A stretch of 64,000 nt of DNA, taken from contig NZ_KB893348.1 in the NCBI RefSeq assembly GCF_000374045.1, positions 248,001 to 312,000 of the forward strand, in the 5' to 3' direction. The position numbers and the translations under genes were made by a program. Shown piece by piece: positions 7,943 through 17,450 of the stretch. How positions within the stretch are numbered: position 1 is the first letter of the stretch; every line of letters starts with the position of its first letter. The notes beneath the pieces were generated by a model. The model was not told the DNA's origin, ran no database searches, and saw nothing but the letters and a program-made list of their open reading frames with translations. The stretch comes from Segetibacter koreensis DSM 18137 (GTDB taxonomy: Bacteria > Bacteroidota > Bacteroidia > Chitinophagales > Chitinophagaceae).

Positions 7943-10900
7943 TTGACGAAAATTATAATTTGTATTTTATCGGTTTTTTTTCAAATCCCTGCCTTTACCC
8001 AACAGGTCAAACAATATTCTTTTAAGCATTTTTCTGTTTCTAATGGACTTGCCTCAAACCGTGTTACTTCGATAAATCAGGATAAAGATGGCTACATCTG
8101 GTTAGCTACCACCAACGGACTGCAGCGGTATGACGGACATAGTTTTCTTACCTTCACGACACAAAAAAATAACCCTTCCACCATTCCTTCCAATGACATT
8201 AATACTTTATACTCTGATAAAAAAGGCAATCTTTGGCTTCTTACTGATAATAATACCGTTGGCATTTTTGACACAAAAAAATTTGTATATAATAACGTAA
8301 GATTACCAAAGGACACAGTAAATTATTTTCTGCCACAACATCTTGTTGAATTGCCAACTGGCGAACTGTTGCTTATTAAAAACAATCGGGCAGTTTTATG
8401 GTATGTTGAAGATAAAAACGAGTTTGTAAACGCAGATTACATATTACCACATCCTACCAGGTGGAAACCAAATGAAATAACCTGGGATGCCCGGATAAAA
8501 AGATACTGGATGAGTTGCGACTCAGGGTTAGTTCAATATGATCCGGCAACAAAACATTTAAATTACCAGGGGCATAATATTGATGCGGATCCTGTCATTA
8601 AAGCATTTGCCAATCAACGTTCTCCTGTCAATGTTCGTGTTGATGCCAAAGGAAACGTTTTTTTCTATTATTGGTATTTACATCAACCGGCACCATATTT
8701 AATGCGTTACAACCGTGAACTGGAACAGGCCGAACGTTATTTACTTAGCAACGAACTGCAAATAGGCTATCACGAGATCACAGGATTTTTATTGCAAAAT
8801 AATGGAAGGTTATGGGTGTACGGTATGCCGTTTTTTGCAGAATGGACTGATGGAAAAAGACCCTTTATTTCTTTAGCCAATGAATACAAAAACGAGCAAA
8901 GTATAAACTTCGATTATCCTTTTCATGCTATAGAAGACCGGGAAAATAATATATGGATAGCGACAGACAATGGCGTATTTCTTTTTAATCCGGACGCACA
9001 GGTGTTTAATACTTATAATTTAGTAAGGCCTGGAGAAAAGATGCTGGAATCACCTGTACAGGCTGTAGCCGAAACAGGTGACGGAAGAATTTTTGTTGGG
9101 TGTTGGGGACAAGGTTTATTTTGCTTTGATACCGCATTTAATCCTCTTTCCTTGCCAGTTTCTTTTAAAAGCAGGTATAAGGATATGTTGATCTGGGACA
9201 TGGCTTTTCACAGCAGAAGTAAAAAATTATGGATAACCCAGCAGGATGGAGTATTGGATGTGTATGATCCTAACGCAGATCGGACTGTAAGACTTGCGCC
9301 AAAGATTTTTCGAGGCTCCACCATAAGACAGATTGATGAGGATACATCGGGCAACTTGTGGTTTGGCACACAAAACGGCCAATTGATTAAATGGGATTAC
9401 AAAAGGTCTGGCAACGATCCCTCAAAAGGATATGAAGTTATTTATCAGACTGCCCAAATTCTAAAGATTCATTATGACTACGCTGGTTATATATGGTTGG
9501 GTACTTTGGGCAAAGGCCTCATTAAAATTGATACCAGAACACATAAAGTTGTGCGCACTTTTACTACAAATAGCCAGCCCGGCGAAAGGATTTTTATGGA
9601 TGCTCCTGGTGATATGACCTACTACAATGACAGTACATTACTTGTGTCAGCTCGCTGTTTAAATATCATTAATACAAAAACAAATAAAGTAAGCTTTATT
9701 ACTTCAGAAGATGGCCTTCCTTCCAACACAACAGAGTCATTGCAACGTGACAGAAATGGAATTGTCTGGATTGGGATGTCAAACGGAATATGCCGGCTAA
9801 ACCTTCAAAAAAAAGTGATTAGCTACTACGACAGGAGAGATGGAATCGCATATGATAAGTTTAGTATGGCAGGCGTAGAACAATTATCAGATAAAAGAAT
9901 GATTTTTTTTACTGATCATAATTTTCTTGTTTTCGATCCTGCTAAAATAGCCCAGGGAAGTGATCCGCCAAGGCCATACATTACTTCTTTTAAACTTGCA
10001 GGAAATCCTTTGTCCATTGATTCGTTGTTGAATACCGGTAAAGTCATCCTTAAATACAATAACACTTCTATCGGTATTAACTTCAGCGCATTAAGTTATT
10101 TGTATCAACGGAAACTGCATTATTACTATCAATTGCAGGGGTTGGATAAGGACTGGATACATTCTGACCATCCCACAGAAATTGTTTACAATTATTTGTC
10201 ACCAGGTAATTATGTTTTTAGAGTAAAAAGTGAAAATGCTGATGGCATTGCCAATGGTGCAATTGCTTCCATTCCTATAATTGTTGGAACTCCGGTTTGG
10301 AATCGGTGGTGGTTCTATGGCTTAATTGCACTTTTGATTGTATTAATCTTGTATTTGGTAGATAAGGAGCGGATGAATAAAAGGGAATCACTTCAGCAAA
10401 TTCGTAGCCAGATTGGCCGTAACCTCGCCGATGAAATTACCACTACCCTGAATAATATTAATGTTCTCAGTGAGATTGCCAAAATAAAAGCAGACAAAAA
10501 CATTGAGCAATCAAAAGAATACATTCAGCAAATCAGCGCTAAAAGCAGGTACATGACCGAGGCAATGGATGATATCATGTGGAGCATTAACCCGGAGAAT
10601 GATAGCATGAAGAAAACAGTGATACGTATGAAAGAGTTAACAGAAGGAACAAGCAGTGTTTATGAAAAAAATATTGAGTTGATTGTAGGCGAAAAAGTGG
10701 AAACCCTTGAACTGGATATGAAAGTGCGGCACGAACTTTTTTTCTTTTATAAAGAAGCGATAACTTTTTTAGTGCACAACGTCAGCTGCCAACAAATTTT
10801 TGTAAATATTAAGCAGATGAAACCAAAGTTCATAATTGAAATTATTTGTGAATGTTTACAAGCAAATGATCTTAAAATGGCGTTTGAAAGGCTTGTTCAG

Positions 10901-10987
10901 AAAAGAGTAGAAGCGCTGCCGGCAACAATCGACGTACTCGCTGATACCAAAAGCTTCTCGGCAGTTCTTTATATTGATCTGAAATAA
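7943..10987 (+). CDS. Two-component regulator propeller protein with Y_Y_Y domain and a degenerate histidine-kinase module
   Basis: The 1014-residue protein has a signal peptide (about residues 1-19, cut near AFTQ/Q), then 14 or so two-component regulator propeller repeats (for example GYIWLATTNGLQRYDG, NNIWIATDNGVFLFNP, GIVWIGMSNGICRLN), a Y_Y_Y domain near residues 695-775, one membrane helix near 785-806 (WWFYGLIALLIVLILYLV), and a cytosolic DHp-like helix pair. In active relatives the DHp motif reads R-x-L-H-D-E-I. Here it is RNLADEI, with Ala829 in place of the phospho-acceptor His. The ATPase part is short and lacks the N-box Asn (KEAITFLVHN, 938-946) and the DNGxG loop. The start must be TTG at 7943, because an in-frame TAA lies at 7934-7936 and the signal peptide begins immediately. 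It should be an inner-membrane sensor without kinase activity of its own. Confidence 0.85.
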   Translation: MTKIIICILSVFFQIPAFTQQVKQYSFKHFSVSNGLASNRVTSINQDKDGYIWLATTNGLQRYDGHSFLTFTTQKNNPSTIPSNDINTLYSDKKGNLWLLTDNNTVGIFDTKKFVYNNVRLPKDTVNYFLPQHLVELPTGELLLIKNNRAVLWYVEDKNEFVNADYILPHPTRWKPNEITWDARIKRYWMSCDSGLVQYDPATKHLNYQGHNIDADPVIKAFANQRSPVNVRVDAKGNVFFYYWYLHQPAPYLMRYNRELEQAERYLLSNELQIGYHEITGFLLQNNGRLWVYGMPFFAEWTDGKRPFISLANEYKNEQSINFDYPFHAIEDRENNIWIATDNGVFLFNPDAQVFNTYNLVRPGEKMLESPVQAVAETGDGRIFVGCWGQGLFCFDTAFNPLSLPVSFKSRYKDMLIWDMAFHSRSKKLWITQQDGVLDVYDPNADRTVRLAPKIFRGSTIRQIDEDTSGNLWFGTQNGQLIKWDYKRSGNDPSKGYEVIYQTAQILKIHYDYAGYIWLGTLGKGLIKIDTRTHKVVRTFTTNSQPGERIFMDAPGDMTYYNDSTLLVSARCLNIINTKTNKVSFITSEDGLPSNTTESLQRDRNGIVWIGMSNGICRLNLQKKVISYYDRRDGIAYDKFSMAGVEQLSDKRMIFFTDHNFLVFDPAKIAQGSDPPRPYITSFKLAGNPLSIDSLLNTGKVILKYNNTSIGINFSALSYLYQRKLHYYYQLQGLDKDWIHSDHPTEIVYNYLSPGNYVFRVKSENADGIANGAIASIPIIVGTPVWNRWWFYGLIALLIVLILYLVDKERMNKRESLQQIRSQIGRNLADEITTTLNNINVLSEIAKIKADKNIEQSKEYIQQISAKSRYMTEAMDDIMWSINPENDSMKKTVIRMKELTEGTSSVYEKNIELIVGEKVETLELDMKVRHELFFFYKEAITFLVHNVSCQQIFVNIKQMKPKFIIEIICECLQANDLKMAFERLVQKRVEALPATIDVLADTKSFSAVLYIDLK

Positions 10988-11047
10988 TTGCTGCTAAAAG
11001 CGAAAAAATGCTCTTTTCCGGTCAATAATTCCAAACCTTGCAAAACT

Positions 11048-11055
11048 TACTTTTG
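11048..11055 (+). promoter_or_regulatory. Bacteroidota-type -7 box upstream of the ABC ATPase gene
   Basis: TACTTTTG matches the TAnnTTTG consensus of the -7 element used by the Bacteroidota primary sigma factor. It sits 13 bases before the ATG at 11068, so the leader would be very short. I see no TTG at the expected -33 spacing. Confidence 0.45.
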
Positions 11056-11067
11056 TGGTAACTCTTT

Positions 11068-12801
11068 ATGCAAAGTCTTCTTTCTATAAAAAATCTCTCA
11101 ATTAGCTTTAGAAGCGAAGAAAAGACTTCTGCTGCCGTTACCAGTGTATCTATCGATGTACAAAAAGGAGAGCTGGTTGCTGTAGTTGGAGAGTCGGGTT
11201 CTGGCAAATCTGTTACTGCTTTATCTATTTTGAACTTGCTTCCTTCCCCGCTTGCGCAGTTTGAACAGGGCGAAATATGGTTTACAGATAAAGAAGGAAA
11301 AAGAACAAATCTTTTAAATGCTTCCCCGCAATATTTGAGGCACATACGTGGAAATGAAATTTCAATGATTTTCCAGGAACCGATGACTTCATTAAATCCT
11401 GTGTTTACATGTGGCAACCAGGTAATGGAAGCAATTGTTCTTCATCAAAAAATATCAAAGGAAAAAGCGAAGCAAAAAACCCTAGATTTATTTGATCAGG
11501 TTCAGCTTCCGTTACCTCCATTAATATATGACCGTTATCCTCACCAGTTAAGCGGTGGTCAAAAACAACGTGTTATGATTGCGATGGCTATGAGTTGCAA
11601 TCCATCGTTACTTATATGCGACGAACCTACTACGGCTCTTGATGTCACAGTGCAAAAAAACATTCTGCAGTTGATAAAAACTCTTCAGCAACAAAAAAAC
11701 ATGGGAGTAATTTTTATATCGCATGACTTAGGAGTAGTTGCTGAAATTGCCGATAAAATAATAGTAATGTACAAAGGTCGCATCGTTGAAAAAGGCGAAC
11801 GAAACGATGTTTATAAAAACCCTCAACATTCTTATACCAAAGCTTTGCTTGCATGCAGGCCGGCACTACATGCAAAAGGTGAAAGACTGCCTGTGGTCAG
11901 TGATTTTGTAAATGGTAAACTTACCAGCAATACCTCATTGCAGGAGACGCTTCCATTAAAACCAGTGTTAGTACAGCCGTTTACAGAAGCAGGTGTACCG
12001 CATCAACCTTTGCTCTCGGTGCAAAATTTAAAAGTTTGGTTTCCTGAAAAAAGAAAACTATTTGGAAAGGCAGGAACATTTATAAAAGCGGTTGATGATG
12101 TGAGCTTTGAATTGTATGAAGGAGAAACATTGGGTCTCGTAGGAGAATCAGGATGTGGTAAAAGCACTTTAGGAAGAAGTATATTACAATTGATTGAGCC
12201 AACAGAAGGCAATATAATTTTTAAAGGAAAAGATCTTCGGAAAGCGCGAAAAGAAGAATTGCGAATTTTACGAAAAGACATGCAAATCATTTTCCAGGAT
12301 CCTTACTCTTCTCTAAATCCGAGAATGACTATTGGACAGGCAATAGGAGAACCTTTAGAAGTGCATAACCTGGTTAAAAATAAACGCGAAAAAAAGGAAA
12401 AGGTTATAGAATTGCTGGAAAAGGTAAATCTTGCACCTGACTATTATTCTCGATATCCACATGAGTTTAGCGGTGGACAAAGACAACGAATTGTTATTGC
12501 AAGAGCCCTGGCATTGCACCCGTCATTTATTATTTGTGATGAAAGCGTATCAGCACTTGATGTGAGTGTACAGGCACAGGTGCTTAACCTGTTAAATGAC
12601 CTAAAAAAAGAATTTCGGTTTACTTATATCTTCATCTCACACGACCTTTCCGTAGTGCGGTATGTAAGCGACAGAATAATGGTAATGAACAAAGGGAAAA
12701 TAGAAGAAACCGGAAACGCAGAAGATATCTACTTACATCCACAGAAAGATTACACAAAAAAACTTATAGCAAGTATGCCAAAAGGTTTTGTGGAAGCATG
12801 A
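11068..12801 (+). CDS. ABC transporter ATP-binding protein with two nucleotide-binding domains (OppD-OppF fusion type)
   Basis: The 577-residue protein carries two complete NBDs of the peptide/nickel family. NBD1: Walker A GESGSGKS (about residues 46-53), signature SGGQKQR, Walker B LLICDEPTTALD. NBD2: Walker A GESGCGKST (about 363-371), signature SGGQRQR, Walker B FIICDESVSALD, in which the usual Pro after the catalytic Glu is Ser. Each NBD is followed by a short oligo_HPY-like tail (NPQHSYTKALLA, HPQKDYTKKLIA). This is the fused form of OppD/OppF (also YejF). It energises uptake of peptides or other small solutes by inner-membrane permeases that are not encoded in this window, so the substrate is unknown. 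Confidence 0.9.
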   Translation: MQSLLSIKNLSISFRSEEKTSAAVTSVSIDVQKGELVAVVGESGSGKSVTALSILNLLPSPLAQFEQGEIWFTDKEGKRTNLLNASPQYLRHIRGNEISMIFQEPMTSLNPVFTCGNQVMEAIVLHQKISKEKAKQKTLDLFDQVQLPLPPLIYDRYPHQLSGGQKQRVMIAMAMSCNPSLLICDEPTTALDVTVQKNILQLIKTLQQQKNMGVIFISHDLGVVAEIADKIIVMYKGRIVEKGERNDVYKNPQHSYTKALLACRPALHAKGERLPVVSDFVNGKLTSNTSLQETLPLKPVLVQPFTEAGVPHQPLLSVQNLKVWFPEKRKLFGKAGTFIKAVDDVSFELYEGETLGLVGESGCGKSTLGRSILQLIEPTEGNIIFKGKDLRKARKEELRILRKDMQIIFQDPYSSLNPRMTIGQAIGEPLEVHNLVKNKREKKEKVIELLEKVNLAPDYYSRYPHEFSGGQRQRIVIARALALHPSFIICDESVSALDVSVQAQVLNLLNDLKKEFRFTYIFISHDLSVVRYVSDRIMVMNKGKIEETGNAEDIYLHPQKDYTKKLIASMPKGFVEA

Positions 12802-12837
12802 TCAAACTCTTATCGCAGTCTTACAAATTTTAAAGAA

Positions 12838-13143
12838 TTATTTTAAATCCAGTTCCTGTGCTTCTGTTGTATTTTTTGCTTCTGCGTTGGTTTCTATAAT
12901 ACTCTGATACAACTTTTGCGATTCATGGGTAAGAAGATCGATATTAATAGTTATTTTGGGTAATAAATCTGTCAGGGTATTTATGCGACCTTCAACATTT
13001 AAAAATTTATTAAGCACTACTACTTTTCTTGCTTCTAAAATGCAATAGCCACTTTGAAAACTGCCTCTCTCGTATCTAACAATATATCCTGCTTCTTCCA
13101 GGACTTTTTCGATTTTATTAAGTGTTGCCTGATTATATTTCAT
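12838..13143 (-). CDS. Conserved hypothetical protein, Bacteroidota type
   Basis: The 101-residue protein has no signal peptide or membrane segment. It opens with a helix (ATLNKIEKVLEEAGYIVRYERG), continues with a two-stranded segment GSFQSGYCILEARKVVVLNKF, and ends in a helix and an acidic Glu/Asp/Lys tail. I recall proteins with this GSFQSGYCILE segment as common small hypotheticals in Bacteroidota, but I know no function. Its 3' end lies 36 bases from the convergent ABC gene. The porX gene ends 180 bases upstream on the same strand, so co-transcription with porX is possible. Confidence 0.75.
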   Translation of the reverse strand: MKYNQATLNKIEKVLEEAGYIVRYERGSFQSGYCILEARKVVVLNKFLNVEGRINTLTDLLPKITINIDLLTHESQKLYQSIIETNAEAKNTTEAQELDLK

Positions 13144-13248
13144 ACGCTACTACAGGTATTTGCTTCAATTAATATATTAAAAATAATCTTCTTGTTGCTA
13201 TAACATTCTGGTTGCCCTTACACAGAAAAAGTTGAGTGAAGAACTTAA

Positions 13249-13270
13249 TGTACAAGTGTGCGACGCAACT
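13249..13270 (+). repeat. Dispersed intergenic repeat, copy A
   Basis: Contains TACAAGTGTGCGACGCAACT, the longest clean match to a motif that recurs at 28081, 34961 (reverse), 35568 and 46072. It lies in the gap between the conserved hypothetical gene and porX, outside any credible coding frame. Confidence 0.6.
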
Positions 13271-13322
13271 AAAACTGAATTAAGTGCAAAAAGCCGGTTT
13301 CAAAAAAAAATCATCAAAAGCT

Positions 13323-14879
13323 TTAAACCTTACTTACCATTTTTATTACCGGTACTATCATCTCCTCCATGCTTACCCCGCCGTGCTGAAACGTGTTGCG
13401 GTAATAGTTTACGAAGTGGTTGTAGTTATTCGGATAACAAAGAAAACCGTCTTCTTTTGCAAAAATAAAAGATGAATTTACATTTGGTACCGGAAGTCCT
13501 GCCTGCCTTGGGTCTTTGAAGGCCAATACATCTTTGTTTTCATAGTTTAGGTTGCGACCATGCTTATAGCGAAGGTTTGTGGTTGTTTGTTTATCGCCTA
13601 TTACTTTACAGGGAGTTTTTACCTTTACCGTACCATGATCGGTGGCAACTATGAGGTTAACTTTTTTATCTGCTATTTTTTTAAGAGCCTGGTTTAGCGT
13701 TGAGTGTTCGAACCAGCTTTTAGTGATACTACGATAGCTTATTTCATCGCCTGCTAATTCTTTCAGCACTTCCATCTCGGTACGGGCATGACTAAGCATA
13801 TCAACAAAATTGTAAATTATAATATTCAAATCGTTTCCCATCATGTTATGAATATTATTAGCCAACTGCAATCCATCATTATTGTTAACAACCTTCGTGT
13901 AGGTATATTTCATGTTGTCCTTTCTCAATCTTTTCAACAACCCTTTGAAAAAAGTTTCTTCAAAAAGATTTTTACCTCCTTGTTCATCATCATTTTTCCA
14001 TTCTATGGGAAATTGCTTTTCTATTTCAATTGGAAGCAATCCACTAAAAATAGCGTTGCGGGAATATTGGGTAGCTGTAGGTAGGATGCTGTAAAAAGTT
14101 TCTTCTTCCAATATTCTGAAGTTTTCTGCAAACAATGGCTGAATAGCTTTCCACTGGTCAAACCTAAGATTATCAATTAATAAAAAGAAGGTAGGAGTTC
14201 CTTTCTCCACGTGCGGTAAAACTTTATACTGCAACAAATTATGACTCATAATAGGACCATTATTCTTTGGGTCTATCCATGAGGTGTAGTTACGGCTGAT
14301 GAATTTAAAAAACTCAGTATTTGCTTCCTGCTTTTGACTGTGAAATACTTCCTGCATCTCGGGGCTGTCACTTTTTTCCATTTCCAGTTCCCAGTACACC
14401 AGCTTTTTATAAATATCCATCCATTCGTTGTAATCAGGATTATTATTGAGCGCCATAAATAAATCCCTGAAATGTCGCTGGTAAGCAGTAGTGGTTTTTT
14501 CAGCGACGAGGCGTCGGTTATCGATGATTTTTTTTAGGCTTAACCAAACTTGGTTAGGATTTACAGGCTTTATAAGATAGTCACTTATTTCGTGACCAAT
14601 AGCATCATCCATTAGGTTTTCCGTTTCATTTTTAGTAATTAATACAACTGGTATCTGCGTATTAACTTCTTTTATCTGTGCCAGTGTCTGAAGCCCGGTT
14701 AAGCCCGGCATACTTTCATCCATCAGTACAACATCGACTGCATTATCCTTTACATACTCAACAGCATCAAAGCCATTCGTTAGTGTGTCCACTTCATATC
14801 CCTTATTCTCTAAAAATAATTTTTGACTTTGCAAACTTTCTATTTCATCATCTACCCACAAAATTTTTCCTAATGACAT
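13323..14879 (-). CDS. porX: PorX: response regulator with PglZ domain, type IX secretion regulator
   Basis: The 518-residue protein has an N-terminal receiver with acidic residues D10-D11-E12 (ILWVDDE), phospho-acceptor D54 (VVLMDESMPG) and conserved Lys in YLIKPVNP. After a helical linker there is a long PglZ domain of the alkaline-phosphatase superfamily (FFLLIDNLRFDQWKAI; FSGLLPIEIEKQFP; LIVATDHGTVKVKTPCKV). This is the architecture of PorX, which with the kinase PorY controls genes of the type IX secretion system and gliding. The Asp number (54) is the same as in the studied Porphyromonas protein. The kinase PorY is not in the window. Relatives have phosphodiesterase activity on oligonucleotides. 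The call is firm. Confidence 0.93.
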   Translation of the reverse strand: MSLGKILWVDDEIESLQSQKLFLENKGYEVDTLTNGFDAVEYVKDNAVDVVLMDESMPGLTGLQTLAQIKEVNTQIPVVLITKNETENLMDDAIGHEISDYLIKPVNPNQVWLSLKKIIDNRRLVAEKTTTAYQRHFRDLFMALNNNPDYNEWMDIYKKLVYWELEMEKSDSPEMQEVFHSQKQEANTEFFKFISRNYTSWIDPKNNGPIMSHNLLQYKVLPHVEKGTPTFFLLIDNLRFDQWKAIQPLFAENFRILEEETFYSILPTATQYSRNAIFSGLLPIEIEKQFPIEWKNDDEQGGKNLFEETFFKGLLKRLRKDNMKYTYTKVVNNNDGLQLANNIHNMMGNDLNIIIYNFVDMLSHARTEMEVLKELAGDEISYRSITKSWFEHSTLNQALKKIADKKVNLIVATDHGTVKVKTPCKVIGDKQTTTNLRYKHGRNLNYENKDVLAFKDPRQAGLPVPNVNSSFIFAKEDGFLCYPNNYNHFVNYYRNTFQHGGVSMEEMIVPVIKMVSKV

Positions 14880-14983
14880 AATGCAAACAGTATTTAAATG
14901 TTCAATTTTTCAAAATTACCTTTTTTAATACTGCCAATAGTAGATTTGCCGGACGATAGTTTATTTTAACAACAAGTTTTTCA

Positions 14984-16198
14984 ATGCCTTCTACACCGCG
15001 AAAAATTATTAATGACCCTGTTTATGGTTTTATAACTATAAATCACCCGCTTATTTTTAAAATTACAACTCATACTTATTACCAAAGATTACGAAGGATT
15101 TATCAAATGGCACTTGCCCACCTGGTGTATCCTGGGGCAGTACATAGCAGGTTTCACCACTCTTTGGGAGCATACCATTTAATAAGTAACGCCATAACCG
15201 AGCTTTGTAGTAAAGGCACAGAAATAACTGAGGAGGAAGAAGTTGCAACAAAAGCAGCTATTTTATTGCATGATATCGGACATGGTCCTTTTAGTCATGC
15301 ACTTGAAAATATTTTATTGGAGGGAATGCATCATGAGACTTTGAGCTTGCATATCATGCGACTGATGAATGAAGAATTTGGAGGTGAACTGCAAATGGCT
15401 ATAGATATTTTTACCGATAAGTATCCAAAAAAATTTCTGCACCAGTTGGTGAGTGGCCAGCTGGACGTAGACAGGATGGATTATCTGACACGGGATAGTT
15501 TTTTTACAGGCGTAAGTGAAGGTGTAATTGGCTATGACCGAATAATAAAAATGCTGGTAGTACATAACGGAGAGCTGATGGTAGAAGAAAAGGGAATATA
15601 CAGTATTGAAAAGTTTTTGGTTGCGCGCCGTTTGATGTATTGGCAGGTTTACCTGCATAAAACAGTACTTGCAGCAGAAAAAATGCTGGTTAAAATAACG
15701 GAACGTGTAAAAGATATTTTTGACAAAAACGATTCTTTGCTAAAAACAGGAACGGCTGTTGATTATTTTATCGGCGAATTTGACGGCAAGATGAATGAAG
15801 AGGCTTTACAAAACTTTGTACGGCTCGATGATTTCGATTTTATGCACGCTATTAAAACCTGGAGTACTCATCCTGATATTGTATTAAATACCTTGTGCAA
15901 TAGTATTTTAGACAGAAAGTTATTAAAGATTAAACTCGAGGCGCAACCATTTATCGAAGAGGAAATGCATCAAAAGTTGCACAATGCTTGTCAAGTACTA
16001 AATATAGATGCGCATGAGGCGGGATATTTATGTTTTACAGGAGAAACTGTAAATACAATGTATAAAACGACGGATGAGCAAATAAACATATTATTTAAAA
16101 ACGGGCAGGTAAAAAATATTTCACAAGTTGATAACGCACTTATACATAAAACGCTTTCAAGCGCTGTCAAAAAATTTTACATTTGTTATTACGAATAG
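14984..16198 (+). CDS. HD-domain phosphohydrolase (dNTPase/SAMHD1-like superfamily)
   Basis: The 404-residue protein begins with the family's usual block (INDPVYGFITINHPLIFKI) and has a complete HD metal site: H in AVHSRFHHSLG, the His-Asp pair in AAILLHDIGHGPFSHALE, and the distal Asp in QLDVDRMDYLTRDS. This is the COG1078-type family of HD phosphohydrolases, which cleave nucleotides such as dNTPs. The exact substrate cannot be read here. It is the first gene of a plus-strand run leading into the lipid A genes, a common gene order in Bacteroidota. It starts at an ATG 104 bases upstream of the divergent porX start codon. Confidence 0.88.
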   Translation: MPSTPRKIINDPVYGFITINHPLIFKITTHTYYQRLRRIYQMALAHLVYPGAVHSRFHHSLGAYHLISNAITELCSKGTEITEEEEVATKAAILLHDIGHGPFSHALENILLEGMHHETLSLHIMRLMNEEFGGELQMAIDIFTDKYPKKFLHQLVSGQLDVDRMDYLTRDSFFTGVSEGVIGYDRIIKMLVVHNGELMVEEKGIYSIEKFLVARRLMYWQVYLHKTVLAAEKMLVKITERVKDIFDKNDSLLKTGTAVDYFIGEFDGKMNEEALQNFVRLDDFDFMHAIKTWSTHPDIVLNTLCNSILDRKLLKIKLEAQPFIEEEMHQKLHNACQVLNIDAHEAGYLCFTGETVNTMYKTTDEQINILFKNGQVKNISQVDNALIHKTLSSAVKKFYICYYE

Positions 16199-16274
16199 TA
16201 TTGACTAATAATTATCCTTTCTACGAAAAAGGCAATTACAGCTAATGCTCGTCTAATTCTCTAAACTCTGAAAA

Positions 16275-17336
16275 ATGACATTTACTGCAAATCAAATAGC
16301 GGTTTTAATCAAAGGAAAAATTGAAGGAAACGCCGATACCGCTGTTGGCAGTTTTGGCAGAATTGAAGAAGCGGAAAACGGACAGCTTGCATTTTTAGCT
16401 AATCCTAAATATGAGGAATATTTATATACCACGCAGGCTTCTGTAGTTATAGTATCAGAAAAACTTGATTTAAAGCAAAATGTAAACTGCACACTTATAC
16501 GTGTACCTGACCCCTATACTGCTTTTGCAAGTCTGTTGCACTATTACGAGCAATTAAAAACACAGCAATTGAATGGGGTGCAGGAACCCTCTTTTGTTTC
16601 CCCAACTTGTAAAAAAGGCGAAAATGTATTTATAGGAGCATTTGCTTATATTGGAGAAGCAAGTGAAATTGGCAATAATGTAAAAGTATTTCCTGGTGTA
16701 TATATAGGAAATAATGTAAAAATAGGGGACAATTCTATTTTACATCCTGGCGTTAAAATTTATCATGATTGTTCGATTGGTAAAAATGTCACTATTCACG
16801 CTGGTGCTGTTATAGGAGGCGATGGCTTTGGCTTTGCACCACAGGCGGATGGTTCATTTAAAAAAGTACCCCAAATAGGAAACGTGATTATTGAAGACAA
16901 TGTCGAAATTGGTTCAAATGCAACCATTGACAGGGCAACAATAGGATCAACCATAATAAAAGCAGGTGCAAAACTGGATAATTTAATTCAGATAGCGCAC
17001 AATGTAGAAGTAGGTAATAATACAGTCATTGCAGCGCAGGCAGGTGTAAGCGGCAGCACTAAAATAGGTAATAATGTAATGATCGGTGGACAGGCAGGTG
17101 TTGTTGGCCACATCCAGATAGCTGATGGCAGTAAAATAAACGCACAAAGTGGTGTAAGCAAGTCTATAAAAACACCAAAATCTACTGTAACAGGTTCTCC
17201 GGCATTTGATTATACCAGTGCTCTTCGTAGCCAGGCTATCACGAGAAATCTTCCTGAAATGGAAAAACGTCTTACCGAGCTGGAAAACAAAATCAAACTT
17301 TTATTAGAGGAGCGATTAGCGATAAACCAATTATAA
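16275..17336 (+). CDS. lpxD: LpxD, UDP-3-O-acylglucosamine N-acyltransferase
   Basis: The 353-residue protein has the LpxD N-terminal uridine-binding domain (residues 1-100, including [24 protein letters not shown]) followed by a left-handed beta-helix made of hexapeptide repeats ([36 protein letters not shown]). The catalytic His lies in [12 protein letters not shown]-terminal helix ([19 protein letters not shown]) matches the ACP-binding end. It adds the N-linked hydroxyacyl chain in lipid A synthesis. It is followed by lpxC-fabZ and lpxA, so three lipid A steps are encoded in a row. Length is typical. Confidence 0.96.
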   Translation: MTFTANQIAVLIKGKIEGNADTAVGSFGRIEEAENGQLAFLANPKYEEYLYTTQASVVIVSEKLDLKQNVNCTLIRVPDPYTAFASLLHYYEQLKTQQLNGVQEPSFVSPTCKKGENVFIGAFAYIGEASEIGNNVKVFPGVYIGNNVKIGDNSILHPGVKIYHDCSIGKNVTIHAGAVIGGDGFGFAPQADGSFKKVPQIGNVIIEDNVEIGSNATIDRATIGSTIIKAGAKLDNLIQIAHNVEVGNNTVIAAQAGVSGSTKIGNNVMIGGQAGVVGHIQIADGSKINAQSGVSKSIKTPKSTVTGSPAFDYTSALRSQAITRNLPEMEKRLTELENKIKLLLEERLAINQL

Positions 17337-17428
17337 TAATTCCTTATTATTCCTTCAATTTTCATTTTAATTATAACTATAACAGTTATATATCGTTACC
17401 CGTTTATAATATAATCCGATACTTTTCA

Positions 17429-17436
17429 TACTTTCG
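17429..17436 (+). promoter_or_regulatory. -7 box upstream of lpxC-fabZ
   Basis: TACTTTCG is one base from TAnnTTTG and lies 15 bases before the ATG at 17451. It helps decide the start: the upstream in-frame GTG at 17436 overlaps this box, so translation more likely begins at 17451. Confidence 0.4.
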
Positions 17437-17450
17437 TGCCCTTTATAATT

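Noticed and set aside
13232-13475. Two small plus-strand frames (78 and 63 codons)
   Set aside because: They run into the 3' end of porX on the other strand and cover the dispersed repeat; no protein-like character.
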